Translations under genes and position numbers: made by a program
The notes under the pieces: generated by a model
Told to the model about the DNA's origin: nothing
Seen by the model: only the letters and a program-made list of their open reading frames with translations
The model's database searches: none
DNA from: Alkalinema sp. CACIAM 70d
GTDB lineage: Bacteria; Cyanobacteriota; Cyanobacteriia; Leptolyngbyales; Leptolyngbyaceae
Direction: 5' to 3'
Length of the DNA stretch: 46,018 bases
Assembly (NCBI GenBank): GCA_002148405.1
Contig: MUGG01000013.1
Span: forward strand, 1 to 46,018
Shown: positions 17,002 through 25,207 of the stretch, piece by piece
Position numbering within the stretch: position 1 is the stretch's first letter
Layout of the letters: every line of letters starts with the position of its first letter

Positions 17002-18912
17002 CTAGGCAGCGGGCTGGGTACTGGCGTTCTCGCTGGCGATCCATTGATCGGCTTTCTGAATCGCATAGACCCCGGTTTTCTGTTGGCGACCCCGCAGTTT
17101 GAGGGTTTCCACAGGATAGCCCTGCACCTGATGCCCCACTTGGATAAACGTATCTTCACTGATCAAAATGTCGTAGCAGTTTTGCTGATGCAATTGTTTA
17201 TTCAGCGCTTCCAAGCGAGCTGCCACATTGACCGCATCTCCTAGGATGGAATAATTAACCCGTTTGGCTCCCCCGATGCTGCCCGCGACAACTAAGCCTG
17301 TGTGGATGCCAATCCCCGCCCGAATCGTCGGTTGACCCGCTGCTTGTAGTTGGTGATTCAGTAGAGCCAGCCGTTCCTGCATGGCGATCGCGGCGGAGAC
17401 GGCATTCAATGCATCCTGCTGAATCATTTCGGCATCCATACTGGGAAACGGAATCCCAAACACTGCCATAATCGCATCGCCAATATATTTATCAACAACT
17501 CCATGGTGCGCATGGATACAATCTGTCATCGCATCGAGATATTGATTCAGCCAGTCTAGTAAATCACAGGGAGACATGGCTTCAGAAATCGAAGTAAAGC
17601 TCCGGATATCCGTAAATAAAACCGTGACGACCATTTCCTGAGCCGTTAACTGTCCCTGTTGAAAAATTTCGCTGCGATGGTTCCAGATCAGCTTGGCAGT
17701 TTCTGGGGCAACGTGACGAGCAAACAGGCGCATTACCAGTTGCTTTTCCCGTTGCTCCAGCAATTGCAAGCTGGTGCCCGCAATTAAAAAAGTGCCGATC
17801 GGGGCAAATGTGGGCAACCAGAGATTAAAACCCATCAACGCCGCCACCGCAATGGCAATCCACGCACAGGGTAAGATTAAGGCCACGACGGTTCGTTGAC
17901 GAAAACCCAGGGGAAAGAGCACTAGGTTAGAAATAATACCAATGCTGACTAGGATTAGTAAATGAACCCAGTCCGGCGATCGCTGGAGCAGGCGCTGGTT
18001 CAACAAATTATCGATCACCGCTGCGTGCATATAGACGCCGGAGGTAGGTAAATGCTGTTCCAGGGACGTTTGCAGCGGATCGTTGCCCGTGGCAGTCACG
18101 CCCACCAGTACAATTTTGTTGGCAAAGGCTGAGGGATCGACTTTGCCTTTGAGAATTTTGACCAGGGAATAGGTGGGCACGCCCTTTGGCCCTTGGGTCA
18201 ATCCCGGCCAGTTGATCCAAGCGGTTTGTTCCGGTTGGGTTGGGTTGGCAGGGGGCAGTACAGCGGGCTGGGCCAGCGGCGGTTGATCAGGGGCTTGGAT
18301 AATTTGGCTAAGGCTCTGGTTGTAGGCTTGCAGCATCGCCACACTCAAAGCGGGAAACCCTCGAATGTAGAGGTCGATTTGGCGATAGACGCCATCGGGG
18401 TCGGGACGACTGTGGATGTGGCCTTGGCCAGTGACTTGGGTTAACTGGGGTACCAGATTGATCACTTGCCGATGGCGATTAGCCGCGATCGCAATGACTG
18501 CTTTACCATTGATTTCCAGGGCTTGGGCAAACTTAGCATCTTCCGGAGTCGGTTCTGCAAACAGCAGGTCAAAGCCAACGGCAGCGGGTTGGGAGGCTTC
18601 TAGGGTTTGTAGGAGTTCTGTATACAGATGGCGGGGCAGGGGAAATTGCCGATAGTGTTCCAGAGTGGCATCATCGATCGCGACTACAACAATGCGATCG
18701 TCCCAGCCGGGATGGGGCAGTTGTTCACGAATTTGGAACAGCAAATTGTAGCCCAACCGTTCTAGGGATTGCCATGCGCCTACTTGCCACAGCCCACAGC
18801 CCAGCAGCACTGCCACCACAGCAGGGGTAATTTGGCGACTGTTCAGACAGGTTTCCCAGTACCGGGCAAGGCGAGTTTTGCACCATTGCCACCTCGCTTG
18901 GAGGGTCATCAT
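17002..18912 (-). CDS. CHASE2-domain class III adenylate cyclase
   Basis: 636 residues. An N-terminal membrane helix (about 30-47) leads into an extracytoplasmic CHASE2 sensor (about 55-310, with VVVAIDDATLEHYRQFPLPR, AVGFDLLFAEPT and KIVLVGVTATGNDPLQT), then three membrane helices (about 315-385) and the catalytic domain (about 425-610). Catalytic residues are complete: metal aspartates D435 (VLFTDIRSFTSI) and D479 (YIGDAIMAVFG), base-selecting K475 (VDKYIGD) and D559, and N562/R566 (LGDAVNVAARLEALNK). This set suits ATP, so cAMP is the expected product. A FecR-type protein lies 44 bp upstream in the same direction and could pass an outside signal. Confidence 0.92.
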   Translation of the reverse strand: MMTLQARWQWCKTRLARYWETCLNSRQITPAVVAVLLGCGLWQVGAWQSLERLGYNLLFQIREQLPHPGWDDRIVVVAIDDATLEHYRQFPLPRHLYTELLQTLEASQPAAVGFDLLFAEPTPEDAKFAQALEINGKAVIAIAANRHRQVINLVPQLTQVTGQGHIHSRPDPDGVYRQIDLYIRGFPALSVAMLQAYNQSLSQIIQAPDQPPLAQPAVLPPANPTQPEQTAWINWPGLTQGPKGVPTYSLVKILKGKVDPSAFANKIVLVGVTATGNDPLQTSLEQHLPTSGVYMHAAVIDNLLNQRLLQRSPDWVHLLILVSIGIISNLVLFPLGFRQRTVVALILPCAWIAIAVAALMGFNLWLPTFAPIGTFLIAGTSLQLLEQREKQLVMRLFARHVAPETAKLIWNHRSEIFQQGQLTAQEMVVTVLFTDIRSFTSISEAMSPCDLLDWLNQYLDAMTDCIHAHHGVVDKYIGDAIMAVFGIPFPSMDAEMIQQDALNAVSAAIAMQERLALLNHQLQAAGQPTIRAGIGIHTGLVVAGSIGGAKRVNYSILGDAVNVAARLEALNKQLHQQNCYDILISEDTFIQVGHQVQGYPVETLKLRGRQQKTGVYAIQKADQWIASENASTQPAA

Positions 18913-18956
18913 GGTAATTGCATCCTAGAGTGTGACCTATCAACAACCGACTTGAT

Positions 18957-19847
18957 TCACCGCAGCCAAATCCTATGAATCTTTTCTTTGCCGAGGGGCG
19001 TCCGTACGACGATCGTAGCCCAATTGCGCTGCTGGGTTAGGGACTCTAGGCGAAAGCTGCCATCCCGACCAACTTCCAGTTCTTGGTCGCCGTAAATCAC
19101 GGCATTAATCGGATCAACTTTGCCTGCGACTCGCACGAGGCCCGATCGATAGGCGTCGGAGGTGTTGAGCTTGAGGGAGAGATCTTCGACGGTGGGGCGG
19201 GGTGGGGTGGGCGGTTCGCCGGGATAAATCAGGGAAGAATAGCCCGCTTCCACCATGACGCTTTGGCCTTGGGCTTCGGCGGCGACGCTGCCTTCGTTGG
19301 TCATAATGGCGGTACGACCTTGGGGACTGACGGCTACCCCAAATTCAGTGCCGCGCACACCCGCAATGCCGGAGGGGGTTTTGACTTCTAGGCGAGACCC
19401 TTTGTGGGTGAAGGGACGGACTTGGAGGGCAACTTGACCCCGGTGAACGTTAAGCAGAGTGACTCGGCCCCCATCGGCGGCAATGGTGAGGTTCCGCACG
19501 GTGAAGTCGGTTTTTTCGGCGACTTTGACAATGCCGATATTGGAGTCGATGCCAATGACAGCACTCGATCGCGCAGCGGTGGTGAGTCCTTGTCCGGCAC
19601 TGAGGCGATCGCCGGATTGGGCTGGTCGAGGTCGCGATCCTTTGTAGGTGACTTTCCCTTGGGTTTGTCTAACTTCTAAGCTGCGTTGACCTTTGGGGAG
19701 TTGCACGTCGTTAGCGTAGACAGCTTGGGCTCCCACCAGTAGAGTCGTGGTTGTTGCCAATAATACTCTGTTTAATCTTCGTAGAGATGCGGCTGCGTGG
19801 GGTGAGGTGTGGAAAAGATTCAAAGAAAATACTGGGAAATCAACCAT
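18957..19847 (-). CDS. FecR-domain periplasmic protein
   Basis: 296 residues with a signal sequence at about residues 25-46 (NRVLLATTTTLLVGAQAVYA). Residues 55-190 form a FecR domain: KVTYKGSRPRPAQSGDRLSA, LTTAARSSAVIGIDSNIGIV, LNVHRGQVALQVRPF and TPSGIAGVRGTEFGVAVSP, the last being the family's most conserved stretch. The C-terminus (about 220-296) is a small beta domain. In proteobacteria FecR relays siderophore signals; in cyanobacteria such proteins commonly sit beside CHASE2 kinases or cyclases and are thought to be surface-layer or sensing partners, but that is inference. It is the first gene of a probable two-gene operon with the cyclase. Confidence 0.85.
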   Translation of the reverse strand: MVDFPVFSLNLFHTSPHAAASLRRLNRVLLATTTTLLVGAQAVYANDVQLPKGQRSLEVRQTQGKVTYKGSRPRPAQSGDRLSAGQGLTTAARSSAVIGIDSNIGIVKVAEKTDFTVRNLTIAADGGRVTLLNVHRGQVALQVRPFTHKGSRLEVKTPSGIAGVRGTEFGVAVSPQGRTAIMTNEGSVAAEAQGQSVMVEAGYSSLIYPGEPPTPPRPTVEDLSLKLNTSDAYRSGLVRVAGKVDPINAVIYGDQELEVGRDGSFRLESLTQQRNWATIVVRTPLGKEKIHRIWLR

Positions 19848-19989
19848 AGCAAGTTCAGTTTGGATAGGAAATATTTCAACCCATATGTAAATATATCGAG
19901 TCTATTGCGTATAGAAAAGCACTAAAATCCTCTTCTCCCTGGCATCCGTATTTTCCGGATAATTTGGGTTTTAATCATCCAAGCTACGA

Positions 19990-20153
19990 TCAGGAATCCC
20001 AAAATTCACTGACGAGTAACTGCTGAATTTGCCCCTGCAAAGGTTGCACTTTGGTTTGCACAATGTCCCAGAGCACTTCATCTTCAACCTGAAAATAGGC
20101 GTAGGCAAGGATGTATCGTAGTCCTGCAAATACAGTCGAAGATTACGCGACAT
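19990..20153 (-). pseudogene. Decayed HepT (DUF86, HEPN) toxin with internal deletion
   Basis: The ATG at 20151-20153 begins MSRNLRLYLQD, a typical HepT N-terminus, and overlaps the end of the MntA fragment as in intact pairs. After about 11 codons the text jumps, in another frame, to the C-terminal part of HepT (GLRYILAYAYFQVEDEVLWD, IVQTKVQPLQGQIQQLL), ending with a stop at 19990. The middle, including the HEPN active site (RxxxH region and dimer helices), is gone. GCAGGAC at the junction fits a deletion between short homologies. It is non-functional. Confidence 0.75.
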
Positions 20154-20330
20154 GAATGGCTTCTTGTTCGACGGTGTGGCAAATTTGGGATTTGAGAACC
20201 TTCCAGCTAACTAAATCAACCGGTGTACCCAGTTGATCTTCTAGGTATAGCTTGACATCCATATAACGATCGAAGGTGAGCGGAGCGTCCCAATCCACCA
20301 GAATATCAACGTCACTGCTGGGTCAGTTGT
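20143..20330 (-). pseudogene. C-terminal remnant of MntA nucleotidyltransferase antitoxin
   Basis: From about 20322 down to the stop at 20143, the minus strand reads SSDVDILVDWDAPLTFDRYM, DVKLYLEDQLGTPVDLVSWK and VLKSQICHTVEQEAIHVA, which is the C-terminal half of MntA, the minimal nucleotidyltransferase that AMPylates HepT. An in-frame stop lies two codons before the first Ser, and the essential GSxxxG segment and start are missing. The DxD aspartates remain, but no full protein can be made. It would have been the upstream gene of the HepT remnant. Confidence 0.8.
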
Positions 20331-20467
20331 CACATTTCCGTTGTCTGCGGCTATTTCCAAGGATTCAAAGGTAAGCAGCGATTTATTTGCCGGTTTCGAG
20401 CTAACTTTGCGAGCTCCTGAATCTTAGTAACAGACTTCTGAACAACCCACTGCCTACAACCCAACCC

Positions 20468-21838
20468 TCACAACACCCGATTCGCTGCAATACAAGCCGC
20501 ATACCAATCAAAACTCGCCTTCGGAATTCGCGCTTGGGTTTTGTAATCCACATAGGTAATTCCAAACCGTCGGGAATACCCCCACGACCACTCAAAATTA
20601 TCCAACAAACTCCACAGAAAATAGCCCTGTACCGGATACCCCTCCCCGATCGCCCGATGCACCGCCTTCAACGACTGCCGCAGATAAAAAATCCGATCGG
20701 TATCCCACACCTCACCCGCAGGAGTTAACGTATCATCCGCCGCACAACCACTTTCCGTAATCCAAATCGGCAAATCAGGCCGCTGCAACGTGTCCCGAAT
20801 ATGACGAATGCCCCAGTACAAACTTTCTGGCACCACCTGCAACCACGGCATATGCAACTTGGGATATCCCTTGGGAATCGCTACAAATTCATAGCCTTTT
20901 GCATTATCTGCGGCCCGCACATACGCTCCCGTATAAATGTTCAATCCGAGAAAGTCGATCGGTTGATGAATGTTTTCTAAATCACTGGGCTGAATATCCG
21001 GAGCATTATTCCCCAATCCCGCTAGAAATTCTGGATGATAATTCCCCGTTAACGCTGGATAGAGAATGCCGCCTGTGTAGAAATTATCCGGTAACGCCCG
21101 CTGGGCTGCACGAATATGCGTTTCTGTTTCCACGACCGGTACCGTCACCCCAGGATTATCCACCAATGCCACCTGACAGGGTTGGGGCGATGCCGCCCGA
21201 ATCGCCTGACAGCCCAACCCATGGGCCAACAACGCATGGTGCGACGTTTGCCACACCTCCTTCCAAGTGCTGACCCGCGTCCCTGGTGCATGCGCTGGCC
21301 GCTTTCCCACGGCATAGCCCAGATGCGTAAAACAGGAAATTTCATTCAGCGTTATCCAGCGTGTTACCCGATCGCCCAAGGCACGCACCACGATCGCCGC
21401 ATAGTCCGCAAAATCCTGCGCCATCTCCCGACTGCGCCAAGAACCATAGCGATCCTCCAACGCTTGGGGACTGTCCCAATGGAATAGCGTAATGACGGGT
21501 TCAATCCCCTGTTCCAAGAGGCAATCTACTAAGCGATCGTAAAACGCCAACCCTTGGGCATTCACCGCGCCCCTTCCCTCCGGCACAATCCGACTCCACG
21601 CTGTACTGAAGCGATAGTGCTTCGCGCCCAATTGCCGAATTAACCCAACATCTTCCCTGTAGCGATGGTAATGGTCGCAGGCGATCGCCCCCGATGTTCG
21701 GTCTTTAATATGGCACCAGTGCTGACTGAACCTGTCCCACACACTCGGCCTACGCCCCTCCTCCTCCACAGCACCCTCAATTTGATAGGCCGAAGTCGCC
21801 ACGCCCCATTGGAATTGTTGCGGAAATTGATAGGTCAT
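20468..21838 (-). CDS. Glycoside hydrolase family 1 beta-glucosidase
   Basis: 456 residues, normal GH1 length. It hydrolyses terminal beta-glucosides or related sugars with retention. Family landmarks in order are QFQWGVATSAYQIEGA (residues about 8-23), HYHRYREDVGLIRQLG, YRFSTAWSRIVPEGRG, the acid/base glutamate in RWITLNEISCF (about 160-170), GLNIYTGAYV, the nucleophile glutamate in PIWITESGCA (about 352-361; most GH1 have ITENG), and GYFLWSLLDNFEWSWGYSRRFG near the end. Both catalytic glutamates are present. The gene follows a sugar transporter by about 50 bp, so the two probably form one operon for uptake and cleavage of a glucoside. Confidence 0.95.
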   Translation of the reverse strand: MTYQFPQQFQWGVATSAYQIEGAVEEEGRRPSVWDRFSQHWCHIKDRTSGAIACDHYHRYREDVGLIRQLGAKHYRFSTAWSRIVPEGRGAVNAQGLAFYDRLVDCLLEQGIEPVITLFHWDSPQALEDRYGSWRSREMAQDFADYAAIVVRALGDRVTRWITLNEISCFTHLGYAVGKRPAHAPGTRVSTWKEVWQTSHHALLAHGLGCQAIRAASPQPCQVALVDNPGVTVPVVETETHIRAAQRALPDNFYTGGILYPALTGNYHPEFLAGLGNNAPDIQPSDLENIHQPIDFLGLNIYTGAYVRAADNAKGYEFVAIPKGYPKLHMPWLQVVPESLYWGIRHIRDTLQRPDLPIWITESGCAADDTLTPAGEVWDTDRIFYLRQSLKAVHRAIGEGYPVQGYFLWSLLDNFEWSWGYSRRFGITYVDYKTQARIPKASFDWYAACIAANRVL

Positions 21839-21888
21839 TGCAGTGATTTCCCATGACAGTTTCTAGATCCTTAGACATGCTTAATGGA

Positions 21889-23364
21889 TTACTCATCGGT
21901 TGGAGTTCCTTCTCCCAACGATCGCTGCTTGCGTTCATGCAATTGCAACAAAATCTCTGCATGTTTCTCGCGAGTGATTGGATAGAAATAGGTCAAGATA
22001 ATACCAATCACTAATGCTAAAGATGGTAAAGGCGCGATCGAAAAGCGAATCACATTTAAAACGGAATCCGGTTGAATTGGAAACGGTGTCCCATCCGTGG
22101 GTTGCACATATCCCGCCGCTCCCAGACTTTGCAACACCTGATTGACCGCCAACCCCAAACAAATCTTCTGCAAAAACACAATGAAACTGTAGAAAACCCC
22201 TTCCCGCCGTTGCCCTGTGTTTAATTCATCCAGTTCAATTACATCCGGCAACATTGACCAAGGAATCAAATAGGCAGTGGAGACGCCAAAACCCGCCATA
22301 ACTGCCAAGAGATACATCAGCGTCACCTGCCCCGGCTGCAAGAAAAAGAGGCCAACTTGAGCAATCACCCACAAACTCATCCCCATGAAATATACCGCCT
22401 GTTTGCCATAGCGTTGGCTCACTGTATTCCAGACAAACAGCATCGCCATGGCCGTTCCCTGCACTGCCAACAGGACTAAACTGACATTTTCCTGGGGTAG
22501 CCGCATCCAACTGCGCACATAGTAGGGAATGATTGAGGCCGTTAACTGCACGGCTAACCAAGAACAGAGATAAATTCCAACGACATAGCGAAAAGGGCCA
22601 TTGCTAAAGGCAATTTTAATTTGCTGCAAAACTGGCATGGAAACACTATGACCAATTTCCGGATCATCCTGAGCCGCTGCCTGAGCCTGTTTCCGCGTCC
22701 CCCAAATACACCAGTAAATTGGCAAAATTGAAATAATCGAACAGATTCCACCCAAAATTAGATATTGCGTTCCCTGATTCCCTGGAACCAGCTTAGAAAC
22801 CACTAAGCTAATGATTAATGCAAGGATGCTGCCCCCGATCGAAAACGAAAAGCGAAAGCTATTTAAACTGGTGCGCTCATCATAATCCTGCGTTAGTTCC
22901 GCCGTCAGTGCCGTGTAGGGTAGATTAACCACCGTGTAAAAGGCATTAAACAGGACAGAAATCGCTGTGTAATACCAAAAGAGACCCCATTGATTACTGG
23001 CGGGATCATCACTAAAGTGCGGCACGATCCATTGCAAAAAGAAGAAGAGCCCAAAGGGTACCGCCCCCCACATCATCCAGGGATACCGACGCCCTTGTTT
23101 ACTTTGGGTCCGATCGCTCAGGACGCCCACCATGGGGTCATTCACCGAGTCCCAAATTTTCCCGACCAACTGCGTCAACCCCGCCAACGCCGGATTCAAC
23201 CGTGCCACATCGGTTAAAAACGGCGACAGATAGGAAATCAGAATCATCGCCGTCACCGCTGGCCCAAAATCTCCCGCGCCAAAGGCTAGTTTGGTACTCA
23301 AGTTTAATTTGTGGGGCGAAGAGAGGGGTTCCGACGACGCTGGGCGATCGGGAGGATTGTTCAT
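21889..23364 (-). CDS. GPH-type sugar:cation symporter (MFS, MelB-like)
   Basis: 491 residues with about twelve hydrophobic segments. The glycoside-pentoside-hexuronide family features are visible: KLAFGAGDFGPAVTAMILIS at the start, the conserved KIWDSVNDPMVGVLSDRTQ and KQGRRYPWMMWGAVPFGL loop (residues about 70-105), LPYTALTAELTQDYDERTSL, and IPWSMLPDVIELDELNTGQR late in the chain. It should import a sugar or glycoside with Na+ or H+ across the inner membrane. It is upstream of, and likely co-transcribed with, the GH1 gene. The opposite-strand phosphoribosyltransferase starts 88 bp away. Confidence 0.9.
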   Translation of the reverse strand: MNNPPDRPASSEPLSSPHKLNLSTKLAFGAGDFGPAVTAMILISYLSPFLTDVARLNPALAGLTQLVGKIWDSVNDPMVGVLSDRTQSKQGRRYPWMMWGAVPFGLFFFLQWIVPHFSDDPASNQWGLFWYYTAISVLFNAFYTVVNLPYTALTAELTQDYDERTSLNSFRFSFSIGGSILALIISLVVSKLVPGNQGTQYLILGGICSIISILPIYWCIWGTRKQAQAAAQDDPEIGHSVSMPVLQQIKIAFSNGPFRYVVGIYLCSWLAVQLTASIIPYYVRSWMRLPQENVSLVLLAVQGTAMAMLFVWNTVSQRYGKQAVYFMGMSLWVIAQVGLFFLQPGQVTLMYLLAVMAGFGVSTAYLIPWSMLPDVIELDELNTGQRREGVFYSFIVFLQKICLGLAVNQVLQSLGAAGYVQPTDGTPFPIQPDSVLNVIRFSIAPLPSLALVIGIILTYFYPITREKHAEILLQLHERKQRSLGEGTPTDE

Positions 23365-23452
23365 AAGAAAGTGCCTAGAGACTCGCTATCCGTTGTATCA
23401 TCCTTTGCGATTAATGCAGCAGTTGTGAAGGAAGGCAAAGGAAGTAGCATCC

Positions 23453-23980
23453 ATGGCAGATCTCTACATCACTTGGGATGAATACCATCAAAAAATTGAG
23501 CAATTAGCTGCACAAATCTACCAATCGGGTTGGCAGTTTAATCAGATTCTGTGTCTGGCTAAAGGGGGATTGCGAGTTGGCGATATTTTGGCTCGTATTT
23601 ATGACGTACCGCTTGCAATTTTGGCAACATCCTCCTATCGGGGCGAAGGCGGTCGCAGCCGGGGCACCCTGGTTTTTTCCCGTGATCTCACCATGACCAC
23701 GCCCAATTTAGGCAGCCATATTCTGTTGGTGGATGACTTAGTGGATTCCGGCATCACGCTGAAAAAGACGCTGCCCTGGTTGCAATGTAACTACGGATTT
23801 TATGTAGAAGAAGTGCGGACAGCCGTGATCTGGTACAAAGCCTGTTCGATCGTGGCTCCAGACTACTATGTAGACTACTTAGCGGATAATCCCTGGATTC
23901 ATCAACCTTTTGAACGTTATGAACTGATGGATCCTCAAGAACTGCCAAATCTATCCCCACCCCATTCGATCGATGACTGA
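23453..23980 (+). CDS. Phosphoribosyltransferase (xanthine-guanine type)
   Basis: 175 residues. The type I phosphoribosyltransferase fold is shown by the N-terminal YITWDEYHQKIEQLAAQI, the QILCLAKGGLRVGDILARI loop, the flexible-loop region TSSYRGEGGRSRGTLVFSR, and the PRPP-binding motif HILLVDDLVDSGITLKKTL (about residues 95-113). The closest pattern is the Gpt-like xanthine/guanine/hypoxanthine salvage group, cytosolic; the substrate base cannot be fixed by eye. Its stop codon TGA lies inside the CRP-like palindrome described next. It appears to be a single gene, divergent from the transporter operon. Confidence 0.85.
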   Translation: MADLYITWDEYHQKIEQLAAQIYQSGWQFNQILCLAKGGLRVGDILARIYDVPLAILATSSYRGEGGRSRGTLVFSRDLTMTTPNLGSHILLVDDLVDSGITLKKTLPWLQCNYGFYVEEVRTAVIWYKACSIVAPDYYVDYLADNPWIHQPFERYELMDPQELPNLSPPHSIDD

Positions 23981-24017
23981 TCTAGATCACAGGGCACCCC
24001 AGAAAGTTTGCTACAAT
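23976..24017 (+). promoter_or_regulatory. CRP-like operator with a -10 element (possible class II cAMP-CRP promoter)
   Basis: ACTGATCTAGATCACA at 23976-23991 matches 14 of 16 positions of the ideal CRP core TGTGATCTAGATCACA. TACAAT at 24012-24017 is a good -10 box. If transcription starts near 24024, the operator centre (23983/23984) is at about -40.5, the classic position for activation by CRP. The downstream gene begins at 24397, leaving a leader of about 370 nt. Cyanobacterial SYCRP1 is known to bind this type of site. Confidence 0.6.
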
Positions 24018-24064
24018 GCGTTAAATACACAACCGTAGAATTGCGGTAAGCGCATCTATCTAAG

Positions 24065-24315
24065 CTTCACCTACTGACGTTTACCTACTGACATTCATTT
24101 GCTGACAATAGTCAGTTGAATGACTTGCTGAATAGCATTAAGTTAGTCTCCAGCTCTAGGGCTTCCTAGATTAACTGGCTAACTATTCACTGAACCAGTA
24201 GCGACTTTTCGTCCAATCTGCTGAGCGGGTACTCAGTTCAATCTTGAGTCGATGAACCGCGATCGCTAGGCAAAAATGATATTAGTGGGTGACTTATGTA
24301 AGTGGGTGACTTATG
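24065..24315. repeat. Short direct repeats in the long leader before the MshEN-like gene
   Basis: ACCTACTGAC occurs twice at about 24069 and 24085, with further TGAC/GCTGAC variants to about 24120. AGTGGGTGACTTATG occurs twice exactly (24284-24298 and 24301-24315), as a 17-bp tandem. The region 23981-24396 has no convincing gene. Confidence 0.7.
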
Positions 24316-24396
24316 GCATTACGCCCTTTCCAGTTAAATCTGGGCTGGGAAGACTGCTAAGCTCTGCGTCCTTCTTCGTCAGTATTGATCGTGCAG

Positions 24397-24924
24397 ATGA
24401 TAGGGAAAAGCCAACAAGACGCTACAAACAACGTTCCTAAAAGCCAAGCCTTTCAACGTTTGGGGAGTTACCTAGTGGAAGCGGGGCTGATCACGCCAGC
24501 TCAGGTTGACGTTGCTTTAAACGATCAGCGCGTAATGGAAGGTATGCGGTTTGGAGAAGTTTTAGTGGCTCGAGGCTGGATCAAGCAGCAAACATTGGAT
24601 TTCCTAATGCGTAAGGTGATTGGGCCAGAGCAAAGAGCCGCTAAACAGCGTGCCCAAGGACAGTCTGCGACGGCCAAGCCTGTCGCCCAGGCCACTCCGG
24701 TCAAACCCGCCCCGATCGCCCCACCCCAGGGCAGTCCACCCCACCCGCCAGTAACAACGGACTCCCAATCCCTGGCGGTGGAAGTTCCCGTACGACAGCC
24801 CTATCGATCGGCGGCAGTGATGGCTAAGATTCAAGCTTCGGGCGCGGCAGCAGAGGCAGCCAACGATCGTAAAGCCTTGCCCTCCGTTCCCAACGATGAA
24901 GACGGAGTGAACTGGGTTGGGTAG
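24397..24924 (+). CDS. Stand-alone MshEN-like (T2SSE_N) domain protein
   Basis: 175 residues from ATG 24397 (TTG 24385 and GTG 24391 are in frame). Residues about 21-75 form an N-terminal type II secretion ATPase-like domain. Its first 24-residue motif (RLGSYLVEAGLITPAQ followed by VDVALNDQ) fits the c-di-GMP-binding MshEN consensus RLGxxLLxxGLIxxxxLxxxLxxQ except for one Leu-to-Val change; the second motif (RFGEVLVARGWIKQQTLDFL) is weaker. The rest is a Pro/Ala/Gln-rich disordered tail; there is no ATPase domain. It may be a small c-di-GMP receptor or adaptor, possibly for pili. The stop overlaps the start of the next gene by 8 bp. A possible cAMP-CRP promoter lies upstream. Confidence 0.7.
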   Translation: MIGKSQQDATNNVPKSQAFQRLGSYLVEAGLITPAQVDVALNDQRVMEGMRFGEVLVARGWIKQQTLDFLMRKVIGPEQRAAKQRAQGQSATAKPVAQATPVKPAPIAPPQGSPPHPPVTTDSQSLAVEVPVRQPYRSAAVMAKIQASGAAAEAANDRKALPSVPNDEDGVNWVG

Positions 24925-25207
24925 TCCAGTCCCAGAATCCACTGTTTGGCAGTACAAACCTTGGTGGTGCCAACCTTGGTCGATCGTCTTAACCGGAGTG
25001 ACCATTATTGCTGGAAGTTGGTGGCTGCTGAGGATGGTTTGGGTCACTGTCCTCGTGGGCTTCCCGATCGGTCTGTGGATGGTCTACTTTGTGCTGATTT
25101 ATCCCAAGCTGATGGCTGACAGTGGGCTACTGCAAGAAATAGCCCAACACCATTCCGCTGCCACCCCCACTGCTACCCAGGATCAGATTAACTCCGGGGG
25201 TGAATAA
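24917..25207 (+). CDS. DUF6737-like small membrane protein
   Basis: 96 residues beginning at a TTG codon at 24917 that overlaps the previous stop by 8 bp, which suggests translational coupling; no ATG alternative exists before the conserved part. The VWQYKPWWCQPWSIVLTG segment, then two hydrophobic helices (about residues 22-42 and 43-63) and YFVLIYPKLMADSG match a small cyanobacterial membrane family (DUF6737, from memory). Function is unknown. The last 25 bp overlap the convergent NlpC/P60 gene. Confidence 0.7.
   Translation: MGSPVPESTVWQYKPWWCQPWSIVLTGVTIIAGSWWLLRMVWVTVLVGFPIGLWMVYFVLIYPKLMADSGLLQEIAQHHSAATPTATQDQINSGGE

Noticed and set aside
20334..20427. Minus-strand frame KIQELAKLARNRQINRCLP upstream of the MntA remnant
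   Set aside because: Does not resemble the MntA N-terminus and ends in a stop; too short to support a gene.
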